Notes under the pieces: generated by a model | The model's input: only the letters and a program-made list of their open reading frames with translations | Databases searched by the model: none | Told to the model about the DNA's origin: nothing | Position numbers and translations under genes: made by a program | In this document: in pieces, positions 26,261-36,600 of the stretch | Layout: each line of letters begins with the position of its first letter | Numbering within the stretch: the stretch's first letter is position 1 | DNA from: Deltaproteobacteria bacterium | GTDB lineage: Bacteria; Myxococcota_C; UBA6777 | DNA length: 64,000 bases | Reading direction: 5' to 3' | NCBI GenBank assembly: GCA_006226375.1 | Contig: SBHC01000042.1 | Span: forward strand, 1 to 64,000

Positions 26261-27036
26261 GTACACTTACGGGGTTTCTTCAAGAGGAGTCTCTGGGCTC
26301 CAAGGACCCGCATCGTCCGTAGATCTTGAACGAACGCGATGGCAGCGCTCTTGGAGCGACGTTGGACTCGTTTCATCGAGAGGGTTGTCACGCCTCGAAG
26401 TGCTTTGCGAGCGCTGAGGCTCTTGAACTCCCGGACCACGTTGGCGTTCTTGAGGGTGCGACCGGCGTTCTCGCCACGTGTTACACGGCTTTGCAAGCCC
26501 CACTCCACCAGGCTGACTTGCAGCCGGAGCCATGGCGATGGGCGGCCTTGCAACCGATAGCCCAACGTGATGGCCTTTTTCGATTGGGAGCGAAGGCAGA
26601 GCGCAACGTTCCAGGATGGCTTGTCTCGCAGTCCTGCCTGCAATATCCGTTGGACTGTGCGGGGGCGTGAGCCTACACCGTGTCGAACGCCGTTCACAAT
26701 AAGCTGGGGGGTGTAGATGCTTCGTGTTCGCAGGCTTCGAGCGTATCGATTTTGACGAACGGTAAACTTGCGCTGGCTGAAACGGTCTCGCCAACCCAGG
26801 CCGTTCCAGTAGTCCACATGGTACACAAGGGTGAAGATGTTCAAGTTGTGGGTCCTGGCGCGCTTTGCCAGTTGGCGAGCGATGTCATCGGCCGGAGGGC
26901 AACTGGAGCATCCTTCTGACGTGAACAACTCCAAAACGGCAAACGGTTTCTTGGCGGAGGCGTTTGTAGGGGGAGCGATGGCAACCCAACACAACAATCC
27001 GACAAAGCATCCAAGGCTGGCAATCCAATGTTTCAA
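26251..27036 (-). CDS. DUF1223 family exported thioredoxin-like protein
   Basis: 261 aa. Signal peptide (hydrophobic LGCFVGLLCWVAIAPP, cleavage near NASA) followed by the DUF1223 hallmark VLELFTSEGCSSCPPAD (about 34-50) with its CxxC, and the conserved FTLVYHVDYWNGLGWRD and YTPQLIVNG segments. The family has a thioredoxin-like fold and is periplasmic; its role is not known. The start is a TTG at 27036 preceded by AGGAG at nine bases, which is the best-supported start. The C-terminal half is very rich in arginine and lysine. Confidence 0.8.
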   Translation of the reverse strand: MKHWIASLGCFVGLLCWVAIAPPTNASAKKPFAVLELFTSEGCSSCPPADDIARQLAKRARTHNLNIFTLVYHVDYWNGLGWRDRFSQRKFTVRQNRYARSLRTRSIYTPQLIVNGVRHGVGSRPRTVQRILQAGLRDKPSWNVALCLRSQSKKAITLGYRLQGRPSPWLRLQVSLVEWGLQSRVTRGENAGRTLKNANVVREFKSLSARKALRGVTTLSMKRVQRRSKSAAIAFVQDLRTMRVLGAQRLLLKKPRKCTGN

Positions 27037-27083
27037 GGTTCGCTCCTACTAGAGGTGACAAAGAGTGAACAAATCGAGCCCAA

Positions 27084-27106
27084 GGGTCGTTAGAGGCTAA
27101 CGATCC
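27084..27106. repeat. 10-bp hairpin in the divergent leader region
   Basis: GGGTCGTTAG (84-93) pairs with CTAACGATCC (97-106) around a three-base loop, with one G-T wobble. It lies about 48 bases upstream of the DUF1223 start, so on that transcript it would be a leader hairpin; no reading frame or attenuator pattern accompanies it. The rest of the 321-base divergent gap (27037-27357) holds the promoter at 27289-27317 and nothing else I can identify. Confidence 0.35.
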
Positions 27107-27288
27107 CCTTCTAGGTGAACCGATTGTTTTGCAGAAACGGAAACGAGACAGAAGGCTGGCCAGCCGAGTCATGCGGACGTGTGTTGTACCGTCCTGTTGG
27201 AGGAAAAGTATCGTTACGAATCCCCTACCGCATCAACTCGTTGTGCAATACGCCATCCGAGAACGAATGGTTACATTAGCGGGTTTGG

Positions 27289-27317
27289 TTGCCTCTCGTG
27301 GGTGACTGATTTATGAT
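27289..27317 (+). promoter_or_regulatory. Sigma70-type promoter for the PEGA-like membrane protein gene
   Basis: TTGCCT (27289-27294), 17-base spacer, TATGAT (27312-27317; five of six matches to the -10 consensus). It lies about 40 bases before the ATG at 27358, which has GAGGAG eight bases upstream. It probably also serves the kinase gene 61 bases past the end of that gene. Confidence 0.5.
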
Positions 27318-27357
27318 GAATTAAGTTGTATGTTGTACGAATAGAGGAGCGTGTCGG

Positions 27358-28416
27358 ATGCTCAACCATTACGGGGAGCGCTTGGCTTTGTCGCATCAAG
27401 GTGTAGGATGGATTTCCTTTGTGCGAAAGCTAGGGTGGTTTTGGGGGTTCATTGTTCTAGGATGGTTCGCTTGTCCTGCCCATGCGACAGAGACACCTTG
27501 CCGCTCCTTGTACCAGTCCAAAAAATTTGTTCAGGCCGCAAAGTGCTTTGATCGCTTGCTGCAAAGCATCGACAAAAAGAAGCAAGTTGCTGAAATTAAG
27601 AGGCTGCTGAAAGACCGTTATTTGCTTCAAGGCGCGATCTCGATGTTTCAGGCGTCGAAGATGCAGCAAGTGATGGAACCCAAAGCCTACTATTTGGAAC
27701 AAGCTATCGTTCGCCTTCAGAAGTCTGTGGATAAGAAATATTGCAAAGCCTCCAGCCGATGCTTCCGGCATTTGCGATGGATCGAGCGCTGGAAACAAGA
27801 CATTCGGTACTCTCGGCTGACCATCGTAACGGGGAATGCGAACTCCAGCATTCTGCTTACAGGCTACTACTTCTCACAAACGCAGAAGGGAAACCTCACC
27901 CAACAAGTCCGGCCAGGTACTTACAAGGTGGTCCTCAAGACTCCTGGCGTGCCAACGCGTACCCAGGAAATCCAGGTGAAGCCGAACCATCGTGTGGTTG
28001 TTAATGTTACCCCGATCCAACTTAGGTTGGTGGAGAAGAAGATTGTGATCGCCAAGAAAACGCCCCCGTTGGTGATCACTGGGTATGTTTTGGGGAGCTT
28101 GTTTGCTGCTGCCGGTGCTGGGTTGCTGGCGTATGGCTTGATTCAACAGATGAACTTAAACGCGATACGAACGGATCCTGTCGCGGCTCGCAACCAAACC
28201 GACTCCGACTACCTGCAAGGGATGGAACTGGGCCGGGTGATGGGCATTTCAGGGTCGATCGGTGCTGGCGCTGGAGTCTTTCTTCTGGTCGGTAGTGGGA
28301 TTGCCCAAAGCATGAGCGGGTCCAACAAGAAGGTGCCACCGCCTCCTCTCAACCCCACTTTGACGTTGAGGGGTTCGGGGCAACACTTTGCGATTGTTGT
28401 GAACAACACGCCCTGA
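27358..28416 (+). CDS. PEGA-like membrane protein of unknown function
   Basis: 352 aa. N-terminal export signal (FWGFIVLGWFACPAHA), then a Cys-containing helical region (about 45-150), a short beta-rich segment of the PEGA type (about 158-225: LTIVTGNANSSILLTG, VRPGTYKVVLKTPG, VKPNHRVVVNVTP), and two transmembrane helices (about 240-262 and 292-318). PEGA segments occur in surface and kinase-linked proteins of Myxococcota. It directly precedes the Ser/Thr kinase gene and may be co-transcribed with it, suggesting a common envelope-sensing role; this is inference. Confidence 0.65.
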   Translation: MLNHYGERLALSHQGVGWISFVRKLGWFWGFIVLGWFACPAHATETPCRSLYQSKKFVQAAKCFDRLLQSIDKKKQVAEIKRLLKDRYLLQGAISMFQASKMQQVMEPKAYYLEQAIVRLQKSVDKKYCKASSRCFRHLRWIERWKQDIRYSRLTIVTGNANSSILLTGYYFSQTQKGNLTQQVRPGTYKVVLKTPGVPTRTQEIQVKPNHRVVVNVTPIQLRLVEKKIVIAKKTPPLVITGYVLGSLFAAAGAGLLAYGLIQQMNLNAIRTDPVAARNQTDSDYLQGMELGRVMGISGSIGAGAGVFLLVGSGIAQSMSGSNKKVPPPPLNPTLTLRGSGQHFAIVVNNTP

Positions 28417-28477
28417 TGGGAGAATCTTGCAAGTTCCTAGGATGGTTTGTCGATTGGTTTGGAAGGTGTAGACGCGT

Positions 28478-30376
28478 ATGACGAATTCTGTTCCCTGCCC
28501 TCAATGTGGTGAAGCACTTGCGGTTGTTCCCGCGGCGGATGTCGTTCGCTACTGTCACGTGTGCAAGCTCCCAAGGGTTGTGGTGGCTGGCAAATACGAG
28601 ATCCTCCGGACGCTGGCCAAGGGAGGGTGCGGCACGTTGTACATTGCGAAGCACCAACGGCTGCAGATGGACCCCAACCGGGTGATCAAGTTTATTGACG
28701 CGAACCTGATCGACAGCACCACGGCAGAGGCGCGGTTTGCTCGGGAGGTAGAGGTCACATCCTCGCTGTCCCAGAGAAACCAGCACATTGTTCGAGTCTA
28801 CGATGATTTTGGCGACTTGCCAGGCCTGGGCCACTACTTCGTGATGGAGTACCTGGAAGGTCAGGATCTCTCGGAATACCTTCAAGCCCTGAAGCAAGAG
28901 CTGCCCATGCAGCAGGCGATTCATATCATTGAGCAGGTTGCTCTTGCGTTGATGGAAGCCCACAGCGCAGGGATTGTCCACCGCGACCTGAAACCCCAGA
29001 ACATCTTCCTTGTGGAGCGACACAACGACCCTCTGTTTGTAAAGGTCATTGATTTTGGTATCGCCAAAGCCGAAGTCAGCTCCGCCCAAATGGGCATGAC
29101 CCAAGGGCTGCTTGGGACACCTGCTTACATGTCGCCAGAGCAGTGCTCCGGTTTGCCTGTGGACCATCGCTCCGACATCTACTCCATCGGCATCTTGTTG
29201 TTTCAGCTGATCGTCGGTCGTGTGCCGTTTGGGAGCGCGCCTGGGCAAGAAAACTCCCCGATGCAGCTTGTGTTTGCTCAAGTGTCTCAGCAACCACCCA
29301 AGCCCAGAGAGATTCGTCCGTATCGAAAGATTCCAGAAGAATTGGAGGCCATCATCCTCAAGCTTCTGGAGAAAGAACCTGCCAATCGTTTCCAATCTCT
29401 CGACGCGTTGCTTCAGGCCCTTGCAAGTGTCAAACCGAAAATTCCGGACGCTTCGTCCGCTGTGATGGAGCAACTCCCGCCATTGCAAACCATTCCCAGC
29501 CATGATCAGGCTTGGGACAACAACATGTCTGTGACGCGGGCCGACGACTCCACGCGGCTTGACCTCTCGGCGAAAGAGCCTGGTCCCACGATGGACATGC
29601 CAACCCACGGCTTGCCCACCGGCGATGTTATGACTGGGCCTCCTGTGGCTCCAACGCCTCTCTCTTCTCCGCCGGTCGTTGTGTTTCCTCAAGGAGAGTC
29701 TTCCTCGGACGAGGGCTTTGAGGTTGAGCGTGGTCGGCAATCTTCCCGTGCTCTCTGGCTTGGAGGATTGTTTGTGATTGCGTTGGTGGCTGGAGTCTGG
29801 TTTGTCGCGCAGCAAAGGAGCCTTCCTCCCCAAGCTGTCCCGGACGAGCCTCATGGCCAAGCCAAGCCCACAACCGTTAGGAATGTTCCTTCGAGGGAGA
29901 GACCTGCGGCTCCTGTTGTGCCTGATGAGCCGGTTGAGGTTGTTCCTGAAGAACGCCCCAAGCCTGTTCTCCGGAAGGTTGCGATGCGAAGAACACGTCG
30001 GTCTCGTCGGAGAAGGCGTCGTGTCCGAAGGAGGCGAACAGTTCGTCGAAAGCCAGTGCGTCCACGTGCAACAAAAGGGGTTAGGGGAATTCCTGGTTGC
30101 CCGGCTGATACCAACGAGGGGCATTGGGTGTTGCTTCAGGTCCACCCACGACGCAACCTGATCCTTAGGACCCAGCACGACTCTGAACAGCGCCGACGTG
30201 GGTACTGTTTGTTTCAGAAAAAGGGTGGCCCCCGCCACTATGTTCGCTTAATTGCAGATGGTTATGCTCCTTGTTTCTTTCGCCTGGGAAAAGGCGTCCG
30301 ACGCATCCGAGCTACACTTAAACTTGATGATGAGAGTGCAGGACTTAGCCCCAACCCGACGTATTGCTTAAAGTAA
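28478..30376 (+). CDS. Transmembrane Ser/Thr protein kinase with N-terminal zinc ribbon
   Basis: 632 aa Hanks-type kinase. Residues 7-29 hold a zinc-ribbon-like pair (CPQC and CHVC). The kinase domain (about 40-320) has a glycine loop AKGGCG, lysine K71 in VIKF, catalytic loop HRDLKPQN (168-175), DFG (192-194) and GTPAYMSPEQ, so it should be active. A single transmembrane helix lies at about 426-445. The outer part has an extremely Arg-rich stretch (about 505-530) followed by a compact PEGA-like domain with cysteines. The glycine loop is somewhat degenerate (GGCG for GxGxxG). It heads the plus-strand block with the Cys-rich proteins. Confidence 0.88.
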   Translation: MTNSVPCPQCGEALAVVPAADVVRYCHVCKLPRVVVAGKYEILRTLAKGGCGTLYIAKHQRLQMDPNRVIKFIDANLIDSTTAEARFAREVEVTSSLSQRNQHIVRVYDDFGDLPGLGHYFVMEYLEGQDLSEYLQALKQELPMQQAIHIIEQVALALMEAHSAGIVHRDLKPQNIFLVERHNDPLFVKVIDFGIAKAEVSSAQMGMTQGLLGTPAYMSPEQCSGLPVDHRSDIYSIGILLFQLIVGRVPFGSAPGQENSPMQLVFAQVSQQPPKPREIRPYRKIPEELEAIILKLLEKEPANRFQSLDALLQALASVKPKIPDASSAVMEQLPPLQTIPSHDQAWDNNMSVTRADDSTRLDLSAKEPGPTMDMPTHGLPTGDVMTGPPVAPTPLSSPPVVVFPQGESSSDEGFEVERGRQSSRALWLGGLFVIALVAGVWFVAQQRSLPPQAVPDEPHGQAKPTTVRNVPSRERPAAPVVPDEPVEVVPEERPKPVLRKVAMRRTRRSRRRRRRVRRRRTVRRKPVRPRATKGVRGIPGCPADTNEGHWVLLQVHPRRNLILRTQHDSEQRRRGYCLFQKKGGPRHYVRLIADGYAPCFFRLGKGVRRIRATLKLDDESAGLSPNPTYCLK

Positions 30377-30418
30377 GAATTTTGGAGTTGTCTCCAATTG
30401 ATTGGAACGGATTTTCGT

Positions 30419-33400
30419 ATGAACCCTTTTTTCTCACTACCATCCTGGTCGTCGAAACGATGGACTCTCCTTTGGGTGATGTGCGTGGTATGTGGGTTGA
30501 TGTGTGTTCGCTGTTTGCCTTTGGAGAAGCGTGCATGCACCACTTCGGCAGATTGCGACCCCAGCACAGAAAACAAACATTGCTTTAAGGGTTCTTGTCA
30601 GGTGCAAGCGTGTGCCCCTGGTGTGATTGAGTCATGCTTTGATGGCGAGGCCAGTCGGGCCACCAAGGGGATTTGCCAGCAAGGCTCGCGTCTTTGTCAA
30701 ACCGACGGCCAATGGTCACGATGCGAAGGACAAATCCTCCCCCAGCGTGAAATCTGTGATCGCAGAGACAACGACTGCGATGGCACTGTAGACAAAGGAC
30801 CTTCCCTCCAATGTGAGTGCCAGCCGGGCAAAAAAAGAGAGTGTTACTCTGGTCCAGAGGGAACGGATGGCGTTGGGACTTGCCGGAAGGGAACGCAGTT
30901 TTGTGAACTCGACTCCTTGTGGGGGCCTTGCTATGCCGAGCAAGTCCCTCTGGCCGAAGTGTGTGACCAGCTCGACAACAACTGCAACGGAACTGTGGAT
31001 GAAGGACTTTCGTGTTCTTGCCAGCCCGGACAAAAGCGACCCTGTTACAGCGGCTCGTCATCGACGCAATACAAGGGCGTTTGCAGGGGGGGAACCCAAA
31101 CCTGCGATAGCTCCGGGAAATGGGGCAACTGTGTCGGGGAGTCGTTGCCCCAGCCGGAGGTTTGCAACGGGCTCGACGATGACTGCGACGGTCAAGTCGA
31201 TGGTCCTGTCTTAAATTGTCAGCCCACCGAACGCTGTGTGCGAGGGAAGTGTGGTTGCGAAAGTCCTCATGAAAACTGCAACGGTGTTTGTGTTGATATC
31301 ACAGCGAGCACTCAACATTGTGGGGGCTGTGGCAAGGCTTGTCCTTTGGGGGCTCAGTGCATTCAGGGAGGCTGCCAATGTCCTTCGGGGCAGTCGTTGT
31401 GTCAGGGAGCTTGTGTGAACACACGAACGGATCCCGGCCACTGTGGACGCTGCACTAACGCCTGTCCCAGCGGGACGTTTTGCCGTCAGGGGGTATGCTC
31501 CGTTTGTACCAAGACAGACAATGTCTGCGGAAACTCATGTTGTCCTTCACCCTTGTTGTGCTGCAGCAATACGTGCCTGGACCCATCGACCAACAAAGAA
31601 CACTGTGGCGCCTGCGACAACAAATGCCAGGACGGTAATTTGTGTTGTGGGGGGTCGTGTGTTCCCGAATCGAACGCCAACTGTGGAATCTGTGGTCGAA
31701 GCTGTGAAGCCGGTCAATCGTGCTGCGCCGGCAAATGTGTGGATCTCAAAAGTGACCCACAACATTGCGGTGCCTGTGGTTCTCCATGCGCTGGTGGGGA
31801 GGCTTGCTGTGACCAGGCTTGCGTCAGCCTCAAAAGTAACACCCAACATTGCGGTGCGTGCGGCAAAACGTGTGTCTCTGGTGAATCCTGTTGCGGGGGC
31901 AGCTGCGTCGTCGCGTTGGCTACAAACCCCCAACATTGCGGTGCATGCGGCACTGTTTGTGGGGTCGATACGCCCGCGTGTTGTGCTGGTGGTTGTGTGG
32001 CATCTCTTTCCAGCAACACTCAACATTGCGGCGCTTGCGGGAATGTTTGCGGTACCAGCGAATCTTGTTGTTCGGGTAGCTGCGCCAACCTGGCCTCGGA
32101 CTCCAACCACTGCGGGGCTTGTGGCAAAGCCTGCGCTTCGGGCCAACTTTGCTGCGAAGGGGGTTGCTACTCTACCGTTTGTCCCCGAGTGATCAAGCTG
32201 TTTCCGAACCTCAACCACAAGGTTCGGTTAAAGACCCTCACCCAAGACCGAAATGGTAACTTGTATGTTGTCGCAACTCTGGAAGGAAGCGTTTCTCTGA
32301 CGTGCAATGGCCTCAAAACCTTCCAATCGCTCAAGGACACCAATGGAAAATACTTGGTCAATTTCATCGTTGCCAAGTTTGACGACAAGTGGACTTGCCA
32401 GTGGGTCCAACTGGCTACGGCAGACCAAAATGTCGAAATCTACAGAGCGTTGTTGTCTCCTGGTTCTACCCCTGCAAACGACGTCTTGTACTTCACAGGA
32501 ACTGTCGGGAAGGGAGCAACCAAGCTAGACTTCCTCGCCAAGACCCAAAGCTTCAGCCCTGCCTTGGTCGGAGAAACAGCCTTTGTAAGCTCCGTTTCAA
32601 GCGCTGGAGGTGTGGGCAAAGCCTTCTTTGCTACGTTCAAGAACGCCGATACCACGAGGATTTATGGCCTGGACATTGACGGCCAAGGCCAGATGCTAGC
32701 GATCGCAGGGGAAGCTATCGGTGAGCTTACCATCAACGGCAAAGACAAGCAGGGTCAGCCGAAGACGTACAAACTGACGCCCTTTTCTTCCCCGAAGTCG
32801 CAAGCGTTCCTGACGTTGTACGATACTGTGAACGGTCACTTTGTATGGGCGGATGCGTATAGCCTCGGGAATGACGGCAGGTTTCAATACCTGGATGTGG
32901 CCTTTACCTCGGACAACAGCAAGCTGTTTGTGGTTGGGCAGGAAGGCCAAAAGGCTGGAAAGTACAAAGCTGGTATTCGTCGGTACGATGTCTCAAGTGG
33001 GATCGCTGACGCAGGTAACCTCATTGATCCTGGCGGTCTGGAAAGAAGCCGGGCTGTGAGCCTCCAGCTGTTGGATGTCCCCAATACGAAGTTTGTCCAG
33101 ACGATCGTGGCCGTGGAGACCAACCTGGACAACGGGTTGCTTGGCGTCCAACGCCAGGGGCGAGGGGAAAGTCGGACCAGTCTGTGGTTTTCGGAGTGGG
33201 AGCCTTTTGGAAGCATTCCAAAAACCGAGTCTGTTTCTTCGATGTATCCGTACTGGCGGCCTTCTTCGGTCAAGCTGAACAGCAAGAACCAGCCCGTCGT
33301 GGTCGGAGCGTACGTCCAAACGGTATCGCAGAGTGCGGTCTCGTATGGAGTCTTTGCTGCAACGTTCACTTCGGCTGGAAAGCTCACAAACTCGGTCCAA

Positions 33401-33565
33401 TTCTTTTCGATAGAGCAAGCTGTGCTGGAAGACTTTGTGTTGGATAGCAAAGATATCATTACGGCTGTCGGACATTGGCAGGGAGATCTGCAGCTTCAGC
33501 CCACTTCGATACAGTCACCTGGGAGAGTGTCGTCCTTTTTGTGGAAGTACTACCTTGAACCCTAA
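30419..33565 (+). CDS. Large Cys-rich secreted protein with MopE-type motifs, copy A
   Basis: About 1048 aa. An N-terminal hydrophobic export segment ends near a cysteine. Residues about 20-290 hold three putative metal-binding motifs of the MopE type (CDRRDNDCDGTVD, CDQLDNNCNGTVD, CNGLDDDCDGQVD), each preceded by a CxxGxxxxC segment. Residues about 290-600 are nine Cys-rich units of about 35 aa with the core HCGACG...C..G..CC.G.CV. The C-terminal ~450 residues have repeated DxxGNLYVVATLEG-type strands typical of beta-propeller repeats. The pairs of cysteines suggest an oxidatively folded outer-surface protein. The start chosen is ATG at 30419; the frame can extend to a TTG at 30398. Paralogue of the next gene. 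Confidence 0.8.
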   Translation: MNPFFSLPSWSSKRWTLLWVMCVVCGLMCVRCLPLEKRACTTSADCDPSTENKHCFKGSCQVQACAPGVIESCFDGEASRATKGICQQGSRLCQTDGQWSRCEGQILPQREICDRRDNDCDGTVDKGPSLQCECQPGKKRECYSGPEGTDGVGTCRKGTQFCELDSLWGPCYAEQVPLAEVCDQLDNNCNGTVDEGLSCSCQPGQKRPCYSGSSSTQYKGVCRGGTQTCDSSGKWGNCVGESLPQPEVCNGLDDDCDGQVDGPVLNCQPTERCVRGKCGCESPHENCNGVCVDITASTQHCGGCGKACPLGAQCIQGGCQCPSGQSLCQGACVNTRTDPGHCGRCTNACPSGTFCRQGVCSVCTKTDNVCGNSCCPSPLLCCSNTCLDPSTNKEHCGACDNKCQDGNLCCGGSCVPESNANCGICGRSCEAGQSCCAGKCVDLKSDPQHCGACGSPCAGGEACCDQACVSLKSNTQHCGACGKTCVSGESCCGGSCVVALATNPQHCGACGTVCGVDTPACCAGGCVASLSSNTQHCGACGNVCGTSESCCSGSCANLASDSNHCGACGKACASGQLCCEGGCYSTVCPRVIKLFPNLNHKVRLKTLTQDRNGNLYVVATLEGSVSLTCNGLKTFQSLKDTNGKYLVNFIVAKFDDKWTCQWVQLATADQNVEIYRALLSPGSTPANDVLYFTGTVGKGATKLDFLAKTQSFSPALVGETAFVSSVSSAGGVGKAFFATFKNADTTRIYGLDIDGQGQMLAIAGEAIGELTINGKDKQGQPKTYKLTPFSSPKSQAFLTLYDTVNGHFVWADAYSLGNDGRFQYLDVAFTSDNSKLFVVGQEGQKAGKYKAGIRRYDVSSGIADAGNLIDPGGLERSRAVSLQLLDVPNTKFVQTIVAVETNLDNGLLGVQRQGRGESRTSLWFSEWEPFGSIPKTESVSSMYPYWRPSSVKLNSKNQPVVVGAYVQTVSQSAVSYGVFAATFTSAGKLTNSVQFFSIEQAVLEDFVLDSKDIITAVGHWQGDLQLQPTSIQSPGRVSSFLWKYYLEP

Positions 33566-33622
33566 AGGGCGGAACATGCGGATGATGAACAGGAACCAAA
33601 GCAACAACAAGTGGATTTGGGT

Positions 33623-36600
33623 ATGACAAGGAAGCGTCAGCAAACCATGTTTCGGTATTGGACCTGGCTGCTTGCCTTTGTCCCTCTGAGCCTGTGCTTG
33701 GTGCAGTGTCTTCCTGTGCAAGAGCGGGCCTGTCAGTCCAGCGCGGATTGTGCAAGTTCAGAAGAAACACCTCACTGCTTTGAAGGGAAGTGCAACAAGC
33801 GAGCTTGCAACCCTGGTGTCCAAGAGTCTTGCTTTGATGGTCCTGACGGTCGTGAGAACCAGGGCATCTGCCGTCCGGGGCAGCGATTTTGTGACGCCGA
33901 TGGGCAGTGGTCAGCCTGCACCGGCCAAGTGCTCCCTCAACGAGAGATCTGCGACCGTTTGGACAACGATTGTGATGGCACTGTGGACCAACAGGAAGGT
34001 CTCAACTGCATGTGCCAACCTGGCGCAAAGCAGGCTTGCTATGCCGGAGCCGAAGGGACTCTCGGAAAAGGTGCATGCAAGGAAGGCGTGCAGGTTTGTG
34101 AGTCCGATTCGTTGTGGGGGCAATGCTTGGGGCAAGTCGTCCCTTTGCCTGAGCGATGCAACCAGGTGGATGACGATTGCGACGGCGCTGTCGATGAAAA
34201 CATCTCTTGCTCATGCGAAGCAGGAACCATACGTCCTTGCTACGACGGACCTGCGAACACCCAAGGCCTTGGAGGTTGCAAAGGTGGAACGCAAACCTGC
34301 GATGGCAACGGAAAGTGGGGGGCTTGCGTCGGTCAAGTGTTGCCCGCCTTGGAAACGTGCAACAATCTTGATGACGACTGCAACGGACGTGTTGATTCGC
34401 CCGAACCTTCCTGCCCCAATGGCACGATCTGCCAGAATGGAGCTTGCTCTTGCCCCACAGGGCAGGTGACTTGTGGAGGCCTCTGTGTCAACACTGTGTC
34501 CAGTGTGGCTCACTGCGGCGGATGCAACCAGGCTTGCAAAACCGGTCAGTACTGCAACAATGGAACCTGCGCTTGTCCACCTCAACAAACGCTCTGTGGC
34601 GACACCTGTGTTCGGCTCAACCAAAACCCAAGCCACTGTGGAACCTGCGGAACGGCCTGCGCTGCAGGACAGGTTTGTTCTGAAGGGGTATGCAAAGCCT
34701 GTCCAAGCAACCAGACCTTGTGCAACGGTCAGTGTTGTCCTTCTCCTTTTGGTTGCTGCAACAACACTTGCGTGGATCTTACCTCCAATGGAACGCACTG
34801 CGGAGCTTGCGGAACAGCCTGTCCGAACGGACGAGTTTGTTGTGGTGGGGAGTGTGTGGACCTTCTCGAAGACACCAAGCACTGTGGTGCCTGTGGCGTC
34901 GCTTGTGGTGTGGGCGAGTCGTGTTGTGCTGGAACATGTGTGGTCTTGAACACCAACAGAAATCACTGTGGGACATGCCGCAATGTTTGCTCCACCGGGC
35001 AAGGTTGTTGCGACGGAAACTGCCGAGAAATCGCCTCCGATGACAACCATTGTGGCGCTTGTGGCGTCGCTTGCGGTAGCGGAAATGTCTGCTGCAACGG
35101 CGAGTGCGCCAACCTCGCAACAACAAGCACGCATTGCGGAACGTGTGGAAGCTCCTGCTCGGGCAAGTCTCCCAATTGTTGCGGTGGAGCTTGCGTTGAC
35201 GTCCTCAATTCATCACAGCATTGTGGAAAATGTGGAAATACTTGTCAGGCGAATGCAACGTGCTGCCAAGGCAACTGTGTTGATCTTCAAACCGAATTTA
35301 AACATTGCGGTGCCTGTGGGAAAACGTGCCAAAGCGGAGAGTTGTGCTGCGAAGGGGCTTGCGTTGCAGCCAACACTTGTCCTGTCGTTCAGCTGTACAA
35401 GTCCAATAGCGAATCCTCGGTTGTACGTCTGCTTCCTACCTCCCAAGGAGCGTTGGTGGGTCTTGAAATCGAGGGAACGCTGACCCTGGAGTGTGGCTCC
35501 GGCTCCAACAAACTTACGTTTGCGTCCCCCAATGGGATTGACCGTGAGATTGTCGTTGTGATGCTGAATGCAAAGGGACAGTGCATTTGGGCTGAACAAA
35601 TTGGAGGCAAGGGCAACGATTTCCTCTATGACATCGCCATCGACTCCCAGGGTATCATCTCTATCATCGGTCGATTCGGTCCCGACTCCTTTGCTGCAGC
35701 GAAGAAGACCGGATTGATGAGCGGGTTTGTTTCTGTCCAAGAGGTTCCTGGCTTGGTGCAGCTGACAAGCACGGGCGGTTTTCGAACCTTTCGCGCTCTC
35801 GATAACACCCAGGTGAAGTGGCTACGACTGGCTGTGGTTCCGAATCGAGTGTTTGTTGCGGGAGAAGCCGGAGCTTCTTTCACTATGGATGGGAAGACCA
35901 GCATCTTTAAGGTTGCCGCCGGTTTGGGAAAACCTGCTGCGTTTGTGGTTGCGTTGGATACATCGTCGTCTACGGCTGAACCCAAAGTCTTGTGGACCAC
36001 AGAGATTGGAGATCCGGCCATGTATCGCAAGCCGACTGCGATTCAGGTGCTGGCTGCCTCTTCGACTCTTCTTGTGTCGGGCTTGGTGAGCAAGACCCTC
36101 TCGTCCTGGCCGAAAGAGTACATCTCCTTCGTGGAAGAGATCGACGTCAACGTCAACGGAGCCTCTCTTAAACGATACATTCTTGCACCCCCAACAACAC
36201 TCATTGTGGATCGTTGGGGTGTGAACGATCTGGTCATCGACGCCTCTACAACTCCAGACCCCACCCTTCATCTCGTGGGCCATTCCCAGAACGAGAACTC
36301 TGCGGGGCTTTCATCGGATGCCTTTATGTATGCGTTCACGTGGAAGACAAAGGTGGGACCCAGCGCAAAGCCCGATACCTTGTGTGAGGTGCCAGACGCT
36401 GACTTTGTTCGTGCGAAGCTGGGACCCAACAATACGCCTTGGGCCTTGGGACATGCTTTCTCTCGTCTACAAGGTGGAGCCAGCTTCCTCAACAGCACAG
36501 TCTTTGTGCAATGTGTCTCCAGCACCCAAATGTCCGTCAGACTTCGTCTAGAAGCTCTCATTCCAGGCGCAACCACGCAGACGCCCAAAGTCCTTGGGCT

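Noticed and set aside
28349-30238. Long (629-codon) minus-strand frame
   Set aside because: It is antisense to a clear Ser/Thr kinase gene with intact motifs; the translation is rich in His/Arg/Pro and has no domain.
31290-32130. Regularly spaced near-identical short repeats resembling a CRISPR array
   Set aside because: The repeats are in frame, about 100-110 bp apart and encode the HCGACG cysteine units of a protein.
31443-32218. Plus- and minus-strand frames of about 220-250 codons
   Set aside because: They are other-frame readings of the repetitive cysteine-unit DNA of the Cys-rich protein.
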